Below, one piece after another: positions 44,678 through 55,291 of a stretch of DNA of 59,735 bases. The stretch spans positions 1-59,735 of the forward strand of contig BRYA01000022.1 in assembly GCA_030267965.1 (NCBI GenBank), written 5' to 3'. Position 1 is the first letter of the stretch, and each line of letters opens with the position of its first letter. The position numbers and the translations under genes were made by a program. This stretch comes from Triparma columacea (Eukaryota > Sar > Bolidophyceae > Parmales > Triparmaceae). The notes beneath the pieces were generated by a model. It ran no database searches, had not been told where the DNA came from, and saw only the letters and a program-made list of their open reading frames with translations.

Positions 44678-47600
44678 ATGTTGCTTCCCCACGCTTCAAT
44701 CCTATTCCCCTCCACCCCTCCCCCCTCATCCGTTCTCCTATCCTACCCTCTAACCGCGCGTAAGGCAATCGCAACATCAGTCGTTGGTGTATTGAAAGAA
44801 CAACATGATAAGAACTGGGGAGATGGGAATGTTATAAAGGATGAAATGGGACTTAGGTAAGGATACGGGTGGGGTGGGAAAGATGGGTAGGGGGTAATGG
44901 TAGGGTTGAGAACAAGAGATTTAGAAGGACAAAGGAGAATGAGGGAAGGGGAAGATATGTTGGGGAGGACATCTAGGATGATGAACAAGAAGAAGATTCT
45001 AAACTGTCAAGTAAACTTGACACCTACGTGCTTGCGCACTAAACCCACCCTCTACCTCTTACTGACATAAAAAACCGCACTATCTCAACCCCCCCCCCCC
45101 AACCACCTTCCCAACCATCAAGGTTTGCACTTGAGTGTTTATCTTCGACCTTAACCCTCCCTCTCACCTCCTCCCCCTTAATGCATACCGCTCTTACAAT
45201 ATATTCCACCTTCCTAACAACCTTGCCTAAGAGTGCAGAGGGTTGGGAGATGGAGTTTATTAGGGTGATTGTGGGTGATGTCAGTATGGTTATGATGGAA
45301 TGTTACGACGATGATGTTGGGGGGAAGAAGAATAAAAGGGGGGGATGGAAAGACGGGACTACTGATATACCAATCGATACTAAATTAGAAGGAGTTGGAT
45401 TAGGGGATAGGACTACTCAACAACAAGATAAAAGAACAACCTCAACAGAAGGTGGAGGTGTTGGTAGTCCTTCATTAATCGACCGTGTGCTCGGTATATA
45501 CGACGATCTTATCCGTACTCGTGGTTCATCTATGGACGCCTCTACATACGGTTTCCTTGTCCGTGTATTGTTGGGTAGCGTTGATTTTTTCATGAGGGAG
45601 AACAAAGAGGTCGGGAAGGACGTTGAAGCTAAGGGTTGTAGGGTTGTTTTATCAGCGTTGGTAAGGGGGGTTAACGTTGTAGGCATTGAGGATGAGGGGG
45701 GAGGAGAGACTGCGACGGAGCTATGGAGATTGGCGGGGAACTTCTGTAGGAGATGGGGACATAGAGAGGCTATGGTTGAGGCTTGGACGGCACTTAATTA
45801 TGGACTTACTAAGGAAGTTAGGGGAGAAGGGAGACCTGATGAGGAAGAGGGGGAGGTGAGGATTGATAAGCGTAGAAGTGACAACATGTGTCCTTGACAT
45901 GAAGCCCACTACTATAGTGCCCACTACAGTGAAGTCTTTTAGCGACTTACTTGTACTAACTCAACCCTTCCGCTCTTCGCTTCACTCTTCGCTTCGCTCT
46001 TCGCTTCGCTCTTCGCGCTTGCAGACCAACACCGCTGTCGACCTCGTCATATCTTGGGACTCCAGCAACCGTCTTAAACTAATAACGACTCCTTCAAAAG
46101 TCTCCTTCATGTGGTTCCGTTCCCTACACCTCCTCTCCAACCCCAACCGCCTAGTGTACTGGAAGACCGGGGCTCCAGTTGAACCGGAGGTTAACAGGAT
46201 CGCAATGAGGGGAATCTACGTGTGCGTTGAGCAAATGATGAGCAAGGGAAGGACCATAGGGAATACGCAGTTTGACCTCAACAAAAAAGGGGGTAAAGGG
46301 GAACTGAGGTTGAGCAGGTGAGTACGGAGGGGGGTCAAGGGTTAGCGTTGATGTTTACATCGCACGGTAGATGCCCTTCCAAGAGAGTATCAAAGCTTAC
46401 CTCCCACCCCCCCCTCCCCTCCCCCCCACGATAGCGTCTCGACGCCACCCTCAATCGACACCCTGTTAAAGATCTACGGTGCATACCTGTTCGACAGTGC
46501 CCTCTCAAAGAATCCTCTCTACTCGTCGGGCCGTGCAGTCTCAATAGAGACGCTGTGTCTTATCTTCACTGCGCCCATTAGGAGCGGGAGGGTCAAGGTA
46601 GAGAAAAGGTGAGCATTGACGAAAACAACATACTTCGTACCACCACACCAAGCTGAAAGCAGCCTTCAAATATTACCACTACAACTATTAACAACGCAAC
46701 CCCCTCACTAACATCCGCTTTGCACATCACAGCTACGAGACTAGGTTCCTCGCTACGATTGAAGAGGCTGCGAATGGGGACGACGAAAAGGCAGTGGCGG
46801 CAGTCATTAAAGGTTGCAGGGGCGTCCTGGGGTCGAACATAAGGGGGACGTCGGTACTTGTGTCAGGTAAGCACAAGGAAGGCTCTTCATCCGATACACC
46901 CGACTCCTAAACTTCATGCAACTTTTTGCAACCTACCAATTTATGCTAACCCATAGTAATGCCCCGTCGCAGCGCTGAACATGGCAATCACGCAGGTCCT
47001 CAGCCAGGACGTCAACGTAAGCAGCGGTATCCAGAGCCGGTGGAGGGGTGACGGGGGAGAGCCCGAGGCCACCACATGGGGAGGTAAGGAACTGACAGGT
47101 CTGAGGAGGGACTGCCTCAAAATACTTGCGACGGAGGTATGCATTACGAAGGTTAGCCAGATTGAATGCCTTATCAAACCCATCATGTACACGGAGAAGG
47201 TGAGAGAGAGAGAGAGAGAGAGGGACTAGCAGGGCGGGTAGCAAGAGCGAGTTTTGACCAAACACTCCGACCCCTACTACTACGCAGACGGCCTCAAATA
47301 TCCAGGCTCTCCTCATCGTAATGTACTTCTTCATGCTAGTGTCGACCCCGGCTGCCTGCTCGACCTTCTCGGACTTCATCCTCACTCAGGTCCTCGAGAC
47401 TACCAAGAACACCCCGCCAGCTGGATGGAAGAAGGACACGGTTCTAGTCGCCTTGAATGTCCTGGGGTGGTGCACCGGACTCGGGGAGAAGGTTCCGGTG
47501 ACGCGCTGCGTGGCTGGGCTCCTGTCTTACTGCATGAAAATGGCTTCCATCGTTAAGCAGGTGAGACAAAGGCAACCTAACTAGGCTCACATGATGTACC

Positions 47601-50041
47601 CCACTAACGCCGCCTCGATTCGCTGGCCACTACTCCTCGTAGCTATCCTCCCGGAAAACCGCAGCCACGCCAACCACGCAGCAGCAGATCCTCCTCAAGC
47701 ACGGCCTCCACACTTTGTGTATGTGGGTCGTGGAACACCCTTCCATCCTCCGATCGAACCAACTGGGAGTGCTCTCTGAGCGAACCCGCACCACATCCTC
47801 CGCTGCTGGGCCTACCCTTGCGTCCCAGCTAATCAGGTTGGTCTGGGAGGTCTCTTCATCTCCCGAAATATCCGAGGAAACCAAGGCTCCTGCTGTTCTC
47901 CTTCAACACTTTGTTATGCGACGCCCGAAGACAGGAGACGACTGCCTTGACGAGAGGATTGCCGTGCAGAGGTCCTTCGTGAAGTCCATCGAGAAGGCCT
48001 CCGCGGAAAAGATGACAGACGCCGAACTTAAGGACGCCGTCAACGCGCACGCGAGCAAGTACGTGAGGTACTACATACTCGGCTCTCACACCTTGATTAG
48101 CATACTGGAGGAACCGGACGAGGACGGGGTCCTCGTTATATGTAGGGACTCTACAGGGAAGTGCGGCTGGAGGGCCAAACCAATGGTGGAGGACATCGTC
48201 AGGGAAGTATCCCAAAGCGTCACCTCCGAGACCGCATCGGCACCATCGGCATCTGGGGCAGAGGAGGCGGAAGCTGAAGGAGGTTCCTTGGAAGATTTCA
48301 CGGACCCTCTCGAGGAAGTAATATCCGGTGGCGGCTGCACGGTTGGATCTTACGAGTTCCAGGAGAAGCCGGGGAAGGAGATGCTGAGGAAGATCGCAGA
48401 GGAGGAGAAGAAGGAGGCTTGGGAGTGGGGAGACGAAGCGGGAATCGTTGGGGGGGGGGCTAGGAGCACCATACAGGAGGAGAAGGCGGAAGCGTTTAGT
48501 TACCACAAGTCAAGGCAGGTGCGTGTGTGGGGGGGGAGGGGGGGGGTAGGAGGAGAGGGCGTCTTGCAGACAGGGTGGGGGAGGGGGTGATTAGACACCG
48601 TCGACTCAAACCCTGATTATTGAGTTAACGTTAACCCCCCCTCTCCTCCTCCCTACAGTTCCTGTCGCAGCTGGGTTTCCTTCAGGTCCCACTCTTCGGT
48701 TCCCTCTCCCTCCTCGACTCCACCCCCTCCCTAGTCCAGAAGATAATCGCCCTCGACGACGTCCCCGAGAAGGACCAGTACGTCGTCTGGGTGATGAGGG
48801 CGGTGAACGTTTCCGTCGACAACAAGGAGCGCATCAAGGTCCACGACTACGCCGACCAAAGCTCCCCCAAGCAGGATGAGGGAGCGCGCGACGAGAGAAT
48901 GGAGGAGAGGTACGATGGGTTCATCAAGGGGCTAGGGACAAAGATACACACGAGCACGCACCTGAAGTTCATGGACAATCTAGACCCCAGCGTGTACGAG
49001 GGGGAGTTCATGTACCACGAGGGGAACTTCGAGGAGGTGCTTTTCAAAGTTCCGACGCTTCCTTTAACAAAAGAGGGTGAGTAGGGGGTTGGGGAGGAAG
49101 GAACATAAACATAAACATAAACTTTGCCGCCCTCAGCTAACGTCGATCAAATCTCTCCCCGACCCCCGACCCCCAACCCACAGGCAAACCTCTCCCTCCC
49201 TCCCCAATCCTCTCCGGTGGTCAAGAGGACGATCTAGTGAACGGTCTAAAGCGTTCAATTTCCCCCCCCGTCGTCGTAGTCTGGAACGAGTGCTCTCAGC
49301 AGTACTCCCCCGACGGTCCCCTCTGGAGCACTGCCTACGGCATAACCCCCGGTCAGGTCACCATAATAATCGACCCCCTCGACTCCTCCGTCCGTCAAGG
49401 GGGTTCCCCCGCTGGCCCGTCACTTTACAGGGTCCGCGTGCACAACGTCGACGGGTCGTGCGGCCAGGCTCTGGGGAAGGGCCACGCACTGGGACCGCTG
49501 CTGGACGGGATGGTAGTGGGGGGGGAACTGCTAGGGAGCATGGTCAGGCAGACGGTGGTGGCGGCGTGCGGGAGGATTAGAGAGGTTGAGAGGGGGGAGG
49601 TTAACAAGGCAAGGACAGGGTACAAGAGGAGCGCGGGGGGCAGGACTGGGAGTGGAGGGAGCGCGGGGGAGGTGAGTAAATGTTCGATAAGATTTGAGAG
49701 GGGGATAAGGGGGCCGCTTTGCCCGTAAATATACTATACTAACCCCTCTGTCGTCCCCTCTCCCTTTCCTCTCCTCTCCTCTCCTCTCCTCTCCTCTCCG
49801 CTCCCCTTCCACCCCGAAGCCTTCAACCCTCTCCCACCCCTTCCACATCCGTCACTCCTTAATCTGCCTAATCTCCCGCACCCACTCCTGCCAGATCCCC
49901 CCCTCCCACTTCATGGCGACCCTCTTCACAGGAGGTGGGGAGGGGGAGCAGAGCCTAGCAAGGAGGGATGCGAGGGCACAGGTTAAGACGGGCCGTCATG
50001 AATTCTTCAGGGAGGGGGAGAGAGAGAGCGATACGCTTTAA
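44678..50041 (+). CDS. RALGAPB: RALGAPB-like Rap/Ran-GAP domain protein
   Basis: Eleven exons by eye: 44678-44856, 45123-45855, 46025-46317, 46435-46608, 46733-46866, 46973-47199, 47288-47560, 47682-48518, 48659-49076, 49184-49671, 49820-50041. All phases agree and give about 1,325 residues, near the size of the beta subunit of RalGAP. Most of the length is helical solenoid. The C-terminal 250 residues form a Rap/Ran-GAP fold (VVVVWNECSQQYSPDG, LYRVRVHN, LGPLLDGMVVGGELLGSMVRQTVVAACGR). The catalytic asparagine-loop motif of active GAPs is not obvious, as in RALGAPB, a non-catalytic partner of the alpha subunit. The first exon and start are uncertain; no good ATG context upstream. Introns alternate G-rich starts with C-rich ends (clearest at 48519-48658). 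Exon 8 has a triple CAG acceptor. Confidence 0.75.
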
Positions 50042-50278
50042 TTGAAAGGTAGAGGGAGAGCGATACGCTTTAAAGAAATTCAAAGTTCGCACACTTTTTT
50101 TTAAAGGTATGATAGCACAGGCGTTTTTATTTATTTTACTTTTTCAATGTAGGACGAAGGGAGGGGGGGGGGTGGGGGGGGAGCATGGCAACCCTTTTGC
50201 ACAGGCGTTTTTATTTATTTTGCTTTTTCAATGTAGGACGAAGTGGGGGGGGGGGAGCAGTATGATTTAGTCTCAGTT
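50042..50278. repeat. Spacer with 55-bp direct repeat and G-runs
   Basis: GCACAGGCGTTTTTATTTATTTT(A/G)C and the following CAATGTAGGACGAAG occur at about 50115-50160 and again at 50200-50243, each followed by a run of G. GAGAGCGATACGCTTTAA also occurs twice (50025-50041 and 50055-50073), the first copy overlapping the stop of the RALGAPB-like gene. No gene seen. Confidence 0.8.
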
Positions 50279-51214
50279 TCACTTGTGGTTGATTCTCTCT
50301 TGGTTCTCCATAATTTTCTCACTAAGCCACCCCACCCCTTCCTCCACCCCCGTCCCCGTCAGTGCGTTGCTCGCTGTGATATGCCAGGGTCTGTCCCTAA
50401 TTTCGTCAAGCTGCATACCCGTCATTACCTCGACGGGCGTGAGGGAACCTGGTACATCCATCTTGTTCGCGAAGAAGAGGAGAGGACAAGGACGAGAAGA
50501 TAATGAAGGGTGGGAAAGGAGGGACTGAAGCTCGTCAGAGGCTACGCAGAGACGGAGATTGTCGGTGGAGTCAACCACGTATATTATTGCTTGGACTTTT
50601 TGTGTGTGTTTTTTGGTGTTGCGGGGGAATGGAGGAGATGGGTGTTAATGTTAAAGGTTACGGGCTGTGCTTCAAAACAAGGCTCCTATAACCCCCCCCC
50701 CCCCCCCCCCTCTTTTCTCTCACCTGACTCATAGTAATGTTCCCACAAGTTCCTATACCTTCCCTCCCCCGACATGTCAAAGACAGTAAAGTTCAAGTTG
50801 TTCTTACTGAACTCCTCAACGTTGTACCCTACCGTGGGCGTGACCTCGAAGGTCGACGTTGAGCCCGGTTTTATGTGGTTTATTAAGGTTGTCTTGCCCG
50901 AATTGTCTAAACCTATTACTAATATTCGGACCTGGGGGGGGGGTATGGGGGTTAGGACGTTGGGTATTGTAGTCAATTTGGGTAAAGTCGCTTAAGGTTC
51001 ATACGCCCCTCCCTTTCCGTTTGTTCCGATTCGTCTGAAGGAGTTGGGTAGGGGGGATAATTTGAAAGGAGGTCGGGAAGAGTTCCAAGTCGGGGGGATG
51101 TGGGCGAATATATTTGTATTTTGAAGGAAATTTGGAATGTTTAACGTTGCGCGCTCGACTTACTTCCTGTCTTAGCATTCCGAAGGCCTTTTGAATCTTT
51201 TTAAAGAATCCCAT
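50279..51214 (-). CDS. ARL6: ARL6/BBS3 small GTPase
   Basis: Three exons (51214-51164, 50931-50724, 50595-50279) give 191 residues. MGFFKKIQKAFG supplies the myristoylatable Gly2 and amphipathic helix of Arf-like proteins. Nucleotide motifs: P-loop GLDNSGKTT, switch II region FDMSGEGRYRNLWEHYY (the SG-GRYR form is typical of ARL6 rather than other ARLs, which have GGQ), NKMD, and TASNA. ARL6 in its GTP form recruits the BBSome to membranes for ciliary traffic, which supports a flagellate stage in this organism. Intron 2 opens with a run of about 20 G just past the donor. It is divergent from the RING gene 120 bp away. Confidence 0.93.
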
Positions 51215-51334
51215 GTTTGATAATGGAATGGGGTGGATTCGAGGAGAGGAGAGGAGAGGCGATCGATCTAGCGGTTGATTTCCTTGAAGGCTGGAATTGG
51301 TTTCCCACAGGCATTTCAAGCAGTTTAAAGACCT

Positions 51335-52543
51335 ATGTCGTCATTTACACAACGCAACTCTCCCATACCATTCATATCAGGCTCTGAGAATGATTCAGCA
51401 GCTTGTAATAGTCGTCCTAGTACTCCTTTAATGAACAACCTAAAGTCGGAGGTTTTGGGAGTTGTTGGACAAAGTATTCCTACTGTATCTACTGTATCAT
51501 CTGTTGTATCATCTTCTTCATCGTCAACACAGCCTTCTTCATCAACATCATCGGCTATAACATCAGAGAGTTTGTCAGTTAATAACAATAATTACTACGC
51601 CAACAACAACATCAACAGCGATGGAGAGATAGAACAAATGGAAGAGCTACGCGATGTGGAAGAGCTACACGACGAGGAAGAGCTATGCGATGAAGAAGAG
51701 CTTCGCGACGAGACTGTACTCAATAATACAAACACTACAACCACTCCCACTCCCACCACCAACAACAACAACAACAACACAAGAGCAGACAGAATTGGAA
51801 TGAATGTCAACGGAGGAAGGGCAGAGGAAAGAGAAGAGACTGTAGAGGAAAGAGAACAAAGGGAACTAGAGGTAAGAATGGCTGCAGGCCGCACACACTA
51901 CAACACACACACACACTAGAACACACCTGTCACTAGAACACACCTGTCGCTCAAACCAAATCTCTAAAACCAAACTCTCTCCCAAACTCTCTCGTCTACA
52001 AACCCTAACCCCCCTCCCTCTCCCCAATCCCAGGAATCAGAGGCCTTAGCACGCCAGTTAATGGCCGAGGAAGCCTTCGCATCCTACTCTCAATCAGCCT
52101 CCTACCTCCGCGCCAACTCCTCCAACTTCAACCCCGAGGATCTCGCTGCCCTTCAAGCAGTACTGCAAGAGGAGGACCCTAACGGCGGCGGCGTGGAGGA
52201 GGACTCAGACGGCGAGCTCGAGCTCGACTATGACGGACTCCTTGAACTTGGTGAAAGGATAGGCGACGTCAAGCAAGAGAGGTGGAAGCTGAAATGCGGA
52301 GCAGAGATCTCAAAGCTCCCAGTCTTCCCCTACGAGGCCGGGATGTTTGGGTCGCAGTGCAGTAACGACAGTGAGTCCAAGTGCTTGGTGTGTCAGTGCA
52401 GCTACGAGGACGGGGAGAAGCTTATAAAACTACCGTGCGGACACGTGTTCCACGAGGAGTGCGGGGGGGAGTGGCTTAGGAGGAAGGACGTCTGCCCGTA
52501 CTGTAGGGTGGGAATCGTGGAGGAAGAGGAGGAGGGGATGTAG
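51335..52543 (+). CDS. RING-type E3 ligase-like protein, copy 1
   Basis: Two exons (51335-51871, 52034-52543) give 348 residues. The N-terminal exon is disordered: Ser-rich, then Asn-rich, then acidic EEL(R/H/C)DEEEL repeats. Exon 2 begins ESEALARQLMAEEAF and ends with a C3H2C3 RING: CLVCQCSYEDG, LPCGHVFHEECGGEWL, CPYC. Such RING-H2 domains recruit E2 enzymes. The gene was duplicated in tandem: 51482-52630 corresponds to 53704-54872. An acidic repeat of about 18 bp (GAAGAGCTACGCGATG) has changed in number between copies. Confidence 0.88.
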
Positions 52544-53690
52544 AGGGTTTTTACACAAAGCAAAGAAACACAATGAAGGGGGGGAGGAGGGGGGAGGGGA
52601 CGGAATTAAGTCACAACATTTTGAAACGGAGAACTACTTAGGTTATGGTACATTACGTGGTTTTGAACCCGTCAGTGGTGTAGGCAAATTTGGAGAAAGA
52701 GGAGGTAACAGAGGAGGTAACGGAGGAGGTAACGGAGGAGGTAACTTTGCGAGTTTGTAATGCATTTTCAATTTGAATAGATTAAATTGAAGCTCTCGTT
52801 AACGCTGTTCTAACGGTACCTTCAGATCTTATAAAGACGCGTGTAGTAAAGAGTTATGAATTCCCGAACACAGACAGGGGAGGGGAGGGGAAAAGTGCTC
52901 TTCACTTCTCAGCGTTGTAATCTGGATTAAAATGAAGCCCTTAACAGCGGGGTTCTAACGGTACCTTCGGATCTTGTTTAAACGCGTGTAGTAAAGAGTT
53001 ATGAGCATTTTTAACCCTCCGAACCCGAATCTCACCGAACCCGAACCCGAATCTCACCGAACCCGAACCCGAGCCAGACAGGGAAGGGAGGGAGGAGGGG
53101 AAGAAACAGAAACCAGGAGGGGAAAGGGAACCCAGAAGGGAACCAAACCCAACCAAAGAGGGAACAGGGAACAGGGACGAGAGGGGACGAGACACGAGAC
53201 AGGAACAAATGTCACTAACAGGAGGAGTATGTATGTAGTAATAATGTATAAATGTATGTAGGAAGAGCGAAGCGAAGCCTACATACATTTATACATTATT
53301 ACTACATACATTTATATAAACTACACCCATTCTCTAAGGCTCTTATGGCTTTGTTCCCTGCTCTGTTCCGATCTGTCTTGGCTTGGGTTGGTTCTGGCTC
53401 TGTCCCTTCCCATTTCCCCTCCCCTCCCCTCCCTGTCTTAATCCCTGTCCCTGTTCCCTGTTCTTCTTCTCTTCTTCGTTGTTGTTGTTGCTGTTGTTCC
53501 TCCCTCCTCTCCCTCCTCACTCTCTTTTGAAACTGGCTCGGCTGGCTCGGCTGGCTCGGCTGCTCGGCTCTTCACTCCGATAGATTTTGGATCATGATTT
53601 TCTCTTTTATTTGCGCGTCTTTCTAACATCTGAAGGTACTCTCCGCACCGCGTCAACAAGAGCTTTCATTTAATCTACTCAAATATAAAA
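52544..53690. repeat. Repeat-rich spacer between the RING copies
   Basis: No gene. Contents in order: continuation of the duplicated 3' flank to 52630; a GGAGGTAAC 12-bp array (52705-52745); two 60-bp relatives containing TTCTAACGGTACCTTC and ACGCGTGTAGTAAAGAGTTA (52806-52857 and 52952-53003); an ACCCGAATCTCACCGA array (53022-53070); a purine-rich block 53075-53220; a perfect hairpin (53229-53311); then a pyrimidine-rich block 53385-53520; and a GGCTCGGCT array (53534-53568). Confidence 0.8.
53229..53311. repeat. Perfect 34-bp inverted repeat, 15-nt loop
   Basis: The left arm 53229-53262 is the exact reverse complement of the right arm 53278-53311. The loop (53263-53277) reads AAGAGCGAAGCGAAG. 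The arms are AT-rich (ATGTATGTAGTAATAATG). It lies between purine-rich DNA on the left and pyrimidine-rich DNA on the right, so a larger imperfect palindrome is possible. Confidence 0.95.
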
Positions 53691-53704
53691 AGAATTGCGT
53701 GTTC

Positions 53705-54122
53705 CACTATCTACTGTATCATCTGTCGTATCATCTTCTTCATCATCAACACAGCCTTCTTCATCAACAACATCGGCTATAACATCTGAGAGTTTGTCAG
53801 TTAATAACAAGAATTACAACGCCAACAACAACATCTACAGCAATGAAGAGATAGAACAAATGGAAGAGCTACACGATGAGGAAGAGCTACGCGATGTGGA
53901 AGAGCTACGCGATGAGGAAGAGCTTCGCGACGAGACTGTACTCACTAATACAAACACTACAACCACTCCCACTCCCACCACCATCAACAACAACAACAAC
54001 ACAAGAGCAGACAGAATTGGAATGAATGTCAACGGAGGAAGGGCAGAGGAAAGGGAAGAGACTGTAGAGGAAAGAGAACAAAGGGAACTAGAGGTAAGAA
54101 GGCTGCAGGCTGCACACACTAC

Positions 54123-54157
<35 letters not shown>

Positions 54158-54783
54158 CTAGAACATGCCTGTCGCTCAAACCAAATCTCTAAAACCAAAT
54201 TCTCTCCCAAACTCTCTCATCTACAAAACCCTAACCCCCCTCCCTAACCCCCCCCCCCTCTCCCCCATCCCAGGAGTCAGAGGCCTTAGCACGCCAGTTA
54301 ATGGCCGAGGAAGCCTTTGCATCCTACTCTCAATCCGCCTCCTACCTCCGCGCCAACTCCTCCAACTTCAACCCCGAGGATCTCGCTGCCCTTCAAGCAG
54401 TACTGCAAGAGGAGGACCCTAACGGCGGCGGCGTAGAGGAGGACTCAGACGGCGAGCTCGAGCTCGACTATGACGGACTCCTTGAACTTGGTGAAAGGAT
54501 AGGAGACGTCAAGCAAGAGAGGTGGAAGCTGAAATGCGGAGAGGAGATCTCAAAGCTCCCGGTCTTCCCCTACTCGGCCGGGATGTTCGGGTCGCAGTGC
54601 AGTAACGACAGTGAGTCCAAGTGCTTGGTGTGTCAGTGCAGCTACGAGGACGGGGAGAAGCTTATAAAACTACCGTGCGGACACGTGTTCCACGAGGAGT
54701 GCGGGGGGGAGTGGCTTAGGAGAAAGGACGCGTGCCCGTACTGTAGGGTGGGAATCGTGGAGGAAGAGGAGGAGGGGATGTAG
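53705..54783 (+). CDS. RING-type E3 ligase-like protein, copy 2, 5'-truncated
   Basis: A tandem duplicate of the gene at 51335. Homology begins at CTATCTACTGTATCATCTG and lacks the first 50 or so codons of copy 1, including its ATG and promoter. The frame is otherwise intact: exon 1 to 54093, exon 2 54274-54783, the latter coding for almost the same 169 residues with all RING ligands kept. The first in-frame ATG is at 53860, inside the acidic repeat, and would give about 247 residues. The intron has gained a (CA)n run at 54124-54154. The near absence of change in exon 2 suggests recent duplication or retained function. Confidence 0.8.
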
Positions 54784-55291
54784 AGGGTTTTTACACAAAG
54801 CAAAGAAAACGTAATGAAGGGGGGGATGGACAGGGGGAGGGGACGGAATTAAGTCACAACATTTTGAAACGGAATGGCACAGCGTCTTAAGTATTTTCCC
54901 ATCCTGGTGATCCCTTTGATAACCCCCCATCCGTCGTTGATCCCCCTCCCATCCGTCGTTTATCCCCCCCCCCATCCCGTCGATCCCCTCCCAACCTCCG
55001 TCGACCCCTCCCCCCCCCTCCACCTCCCGTAAACACGAAACCCCTCCCATGCCTCACTCCCCCACCGTTGACCCTCCCCCCCCCCCTTCCCGATGCCGTG
55101 CTGAAGGAATCCTTGAACACAGAGCTGATGATTTTCCAGCTTTCCCAGAAATTTGGCGTCGCCTTTGGTTCGCGGCCGATTCTGTTGCAGAAATTCTGCT
55201 CTGACTATTCAGCTAAAACTGAGTCCGCGCTTGTAATTCTACCCGTAAGAGGCATTCCTCTTGGCGATAGAGGCCCCTCACCAAACGAGAA
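54784..55291. other. Spacer with ATCCGTCGTTGAT minisatellite
   Basis: The duplicated RING 3' flank ends near 54872. 54915-55010 holds about four degenerate copies of a C-rich unit (CCCATCCGTCGTTGATCCCC), followed by C-runs to 55090. No gene seen; the part from 55090 to 55291 may be the promoter and leader of the kinase gene. Confidence 0.6.

Noticed and set aside
51010..51035. Third copy of the intronic TIR element (TTGTTCCGAT)
   Set aside because: Only about ten bases match and the rest is unrelated; probably chance.
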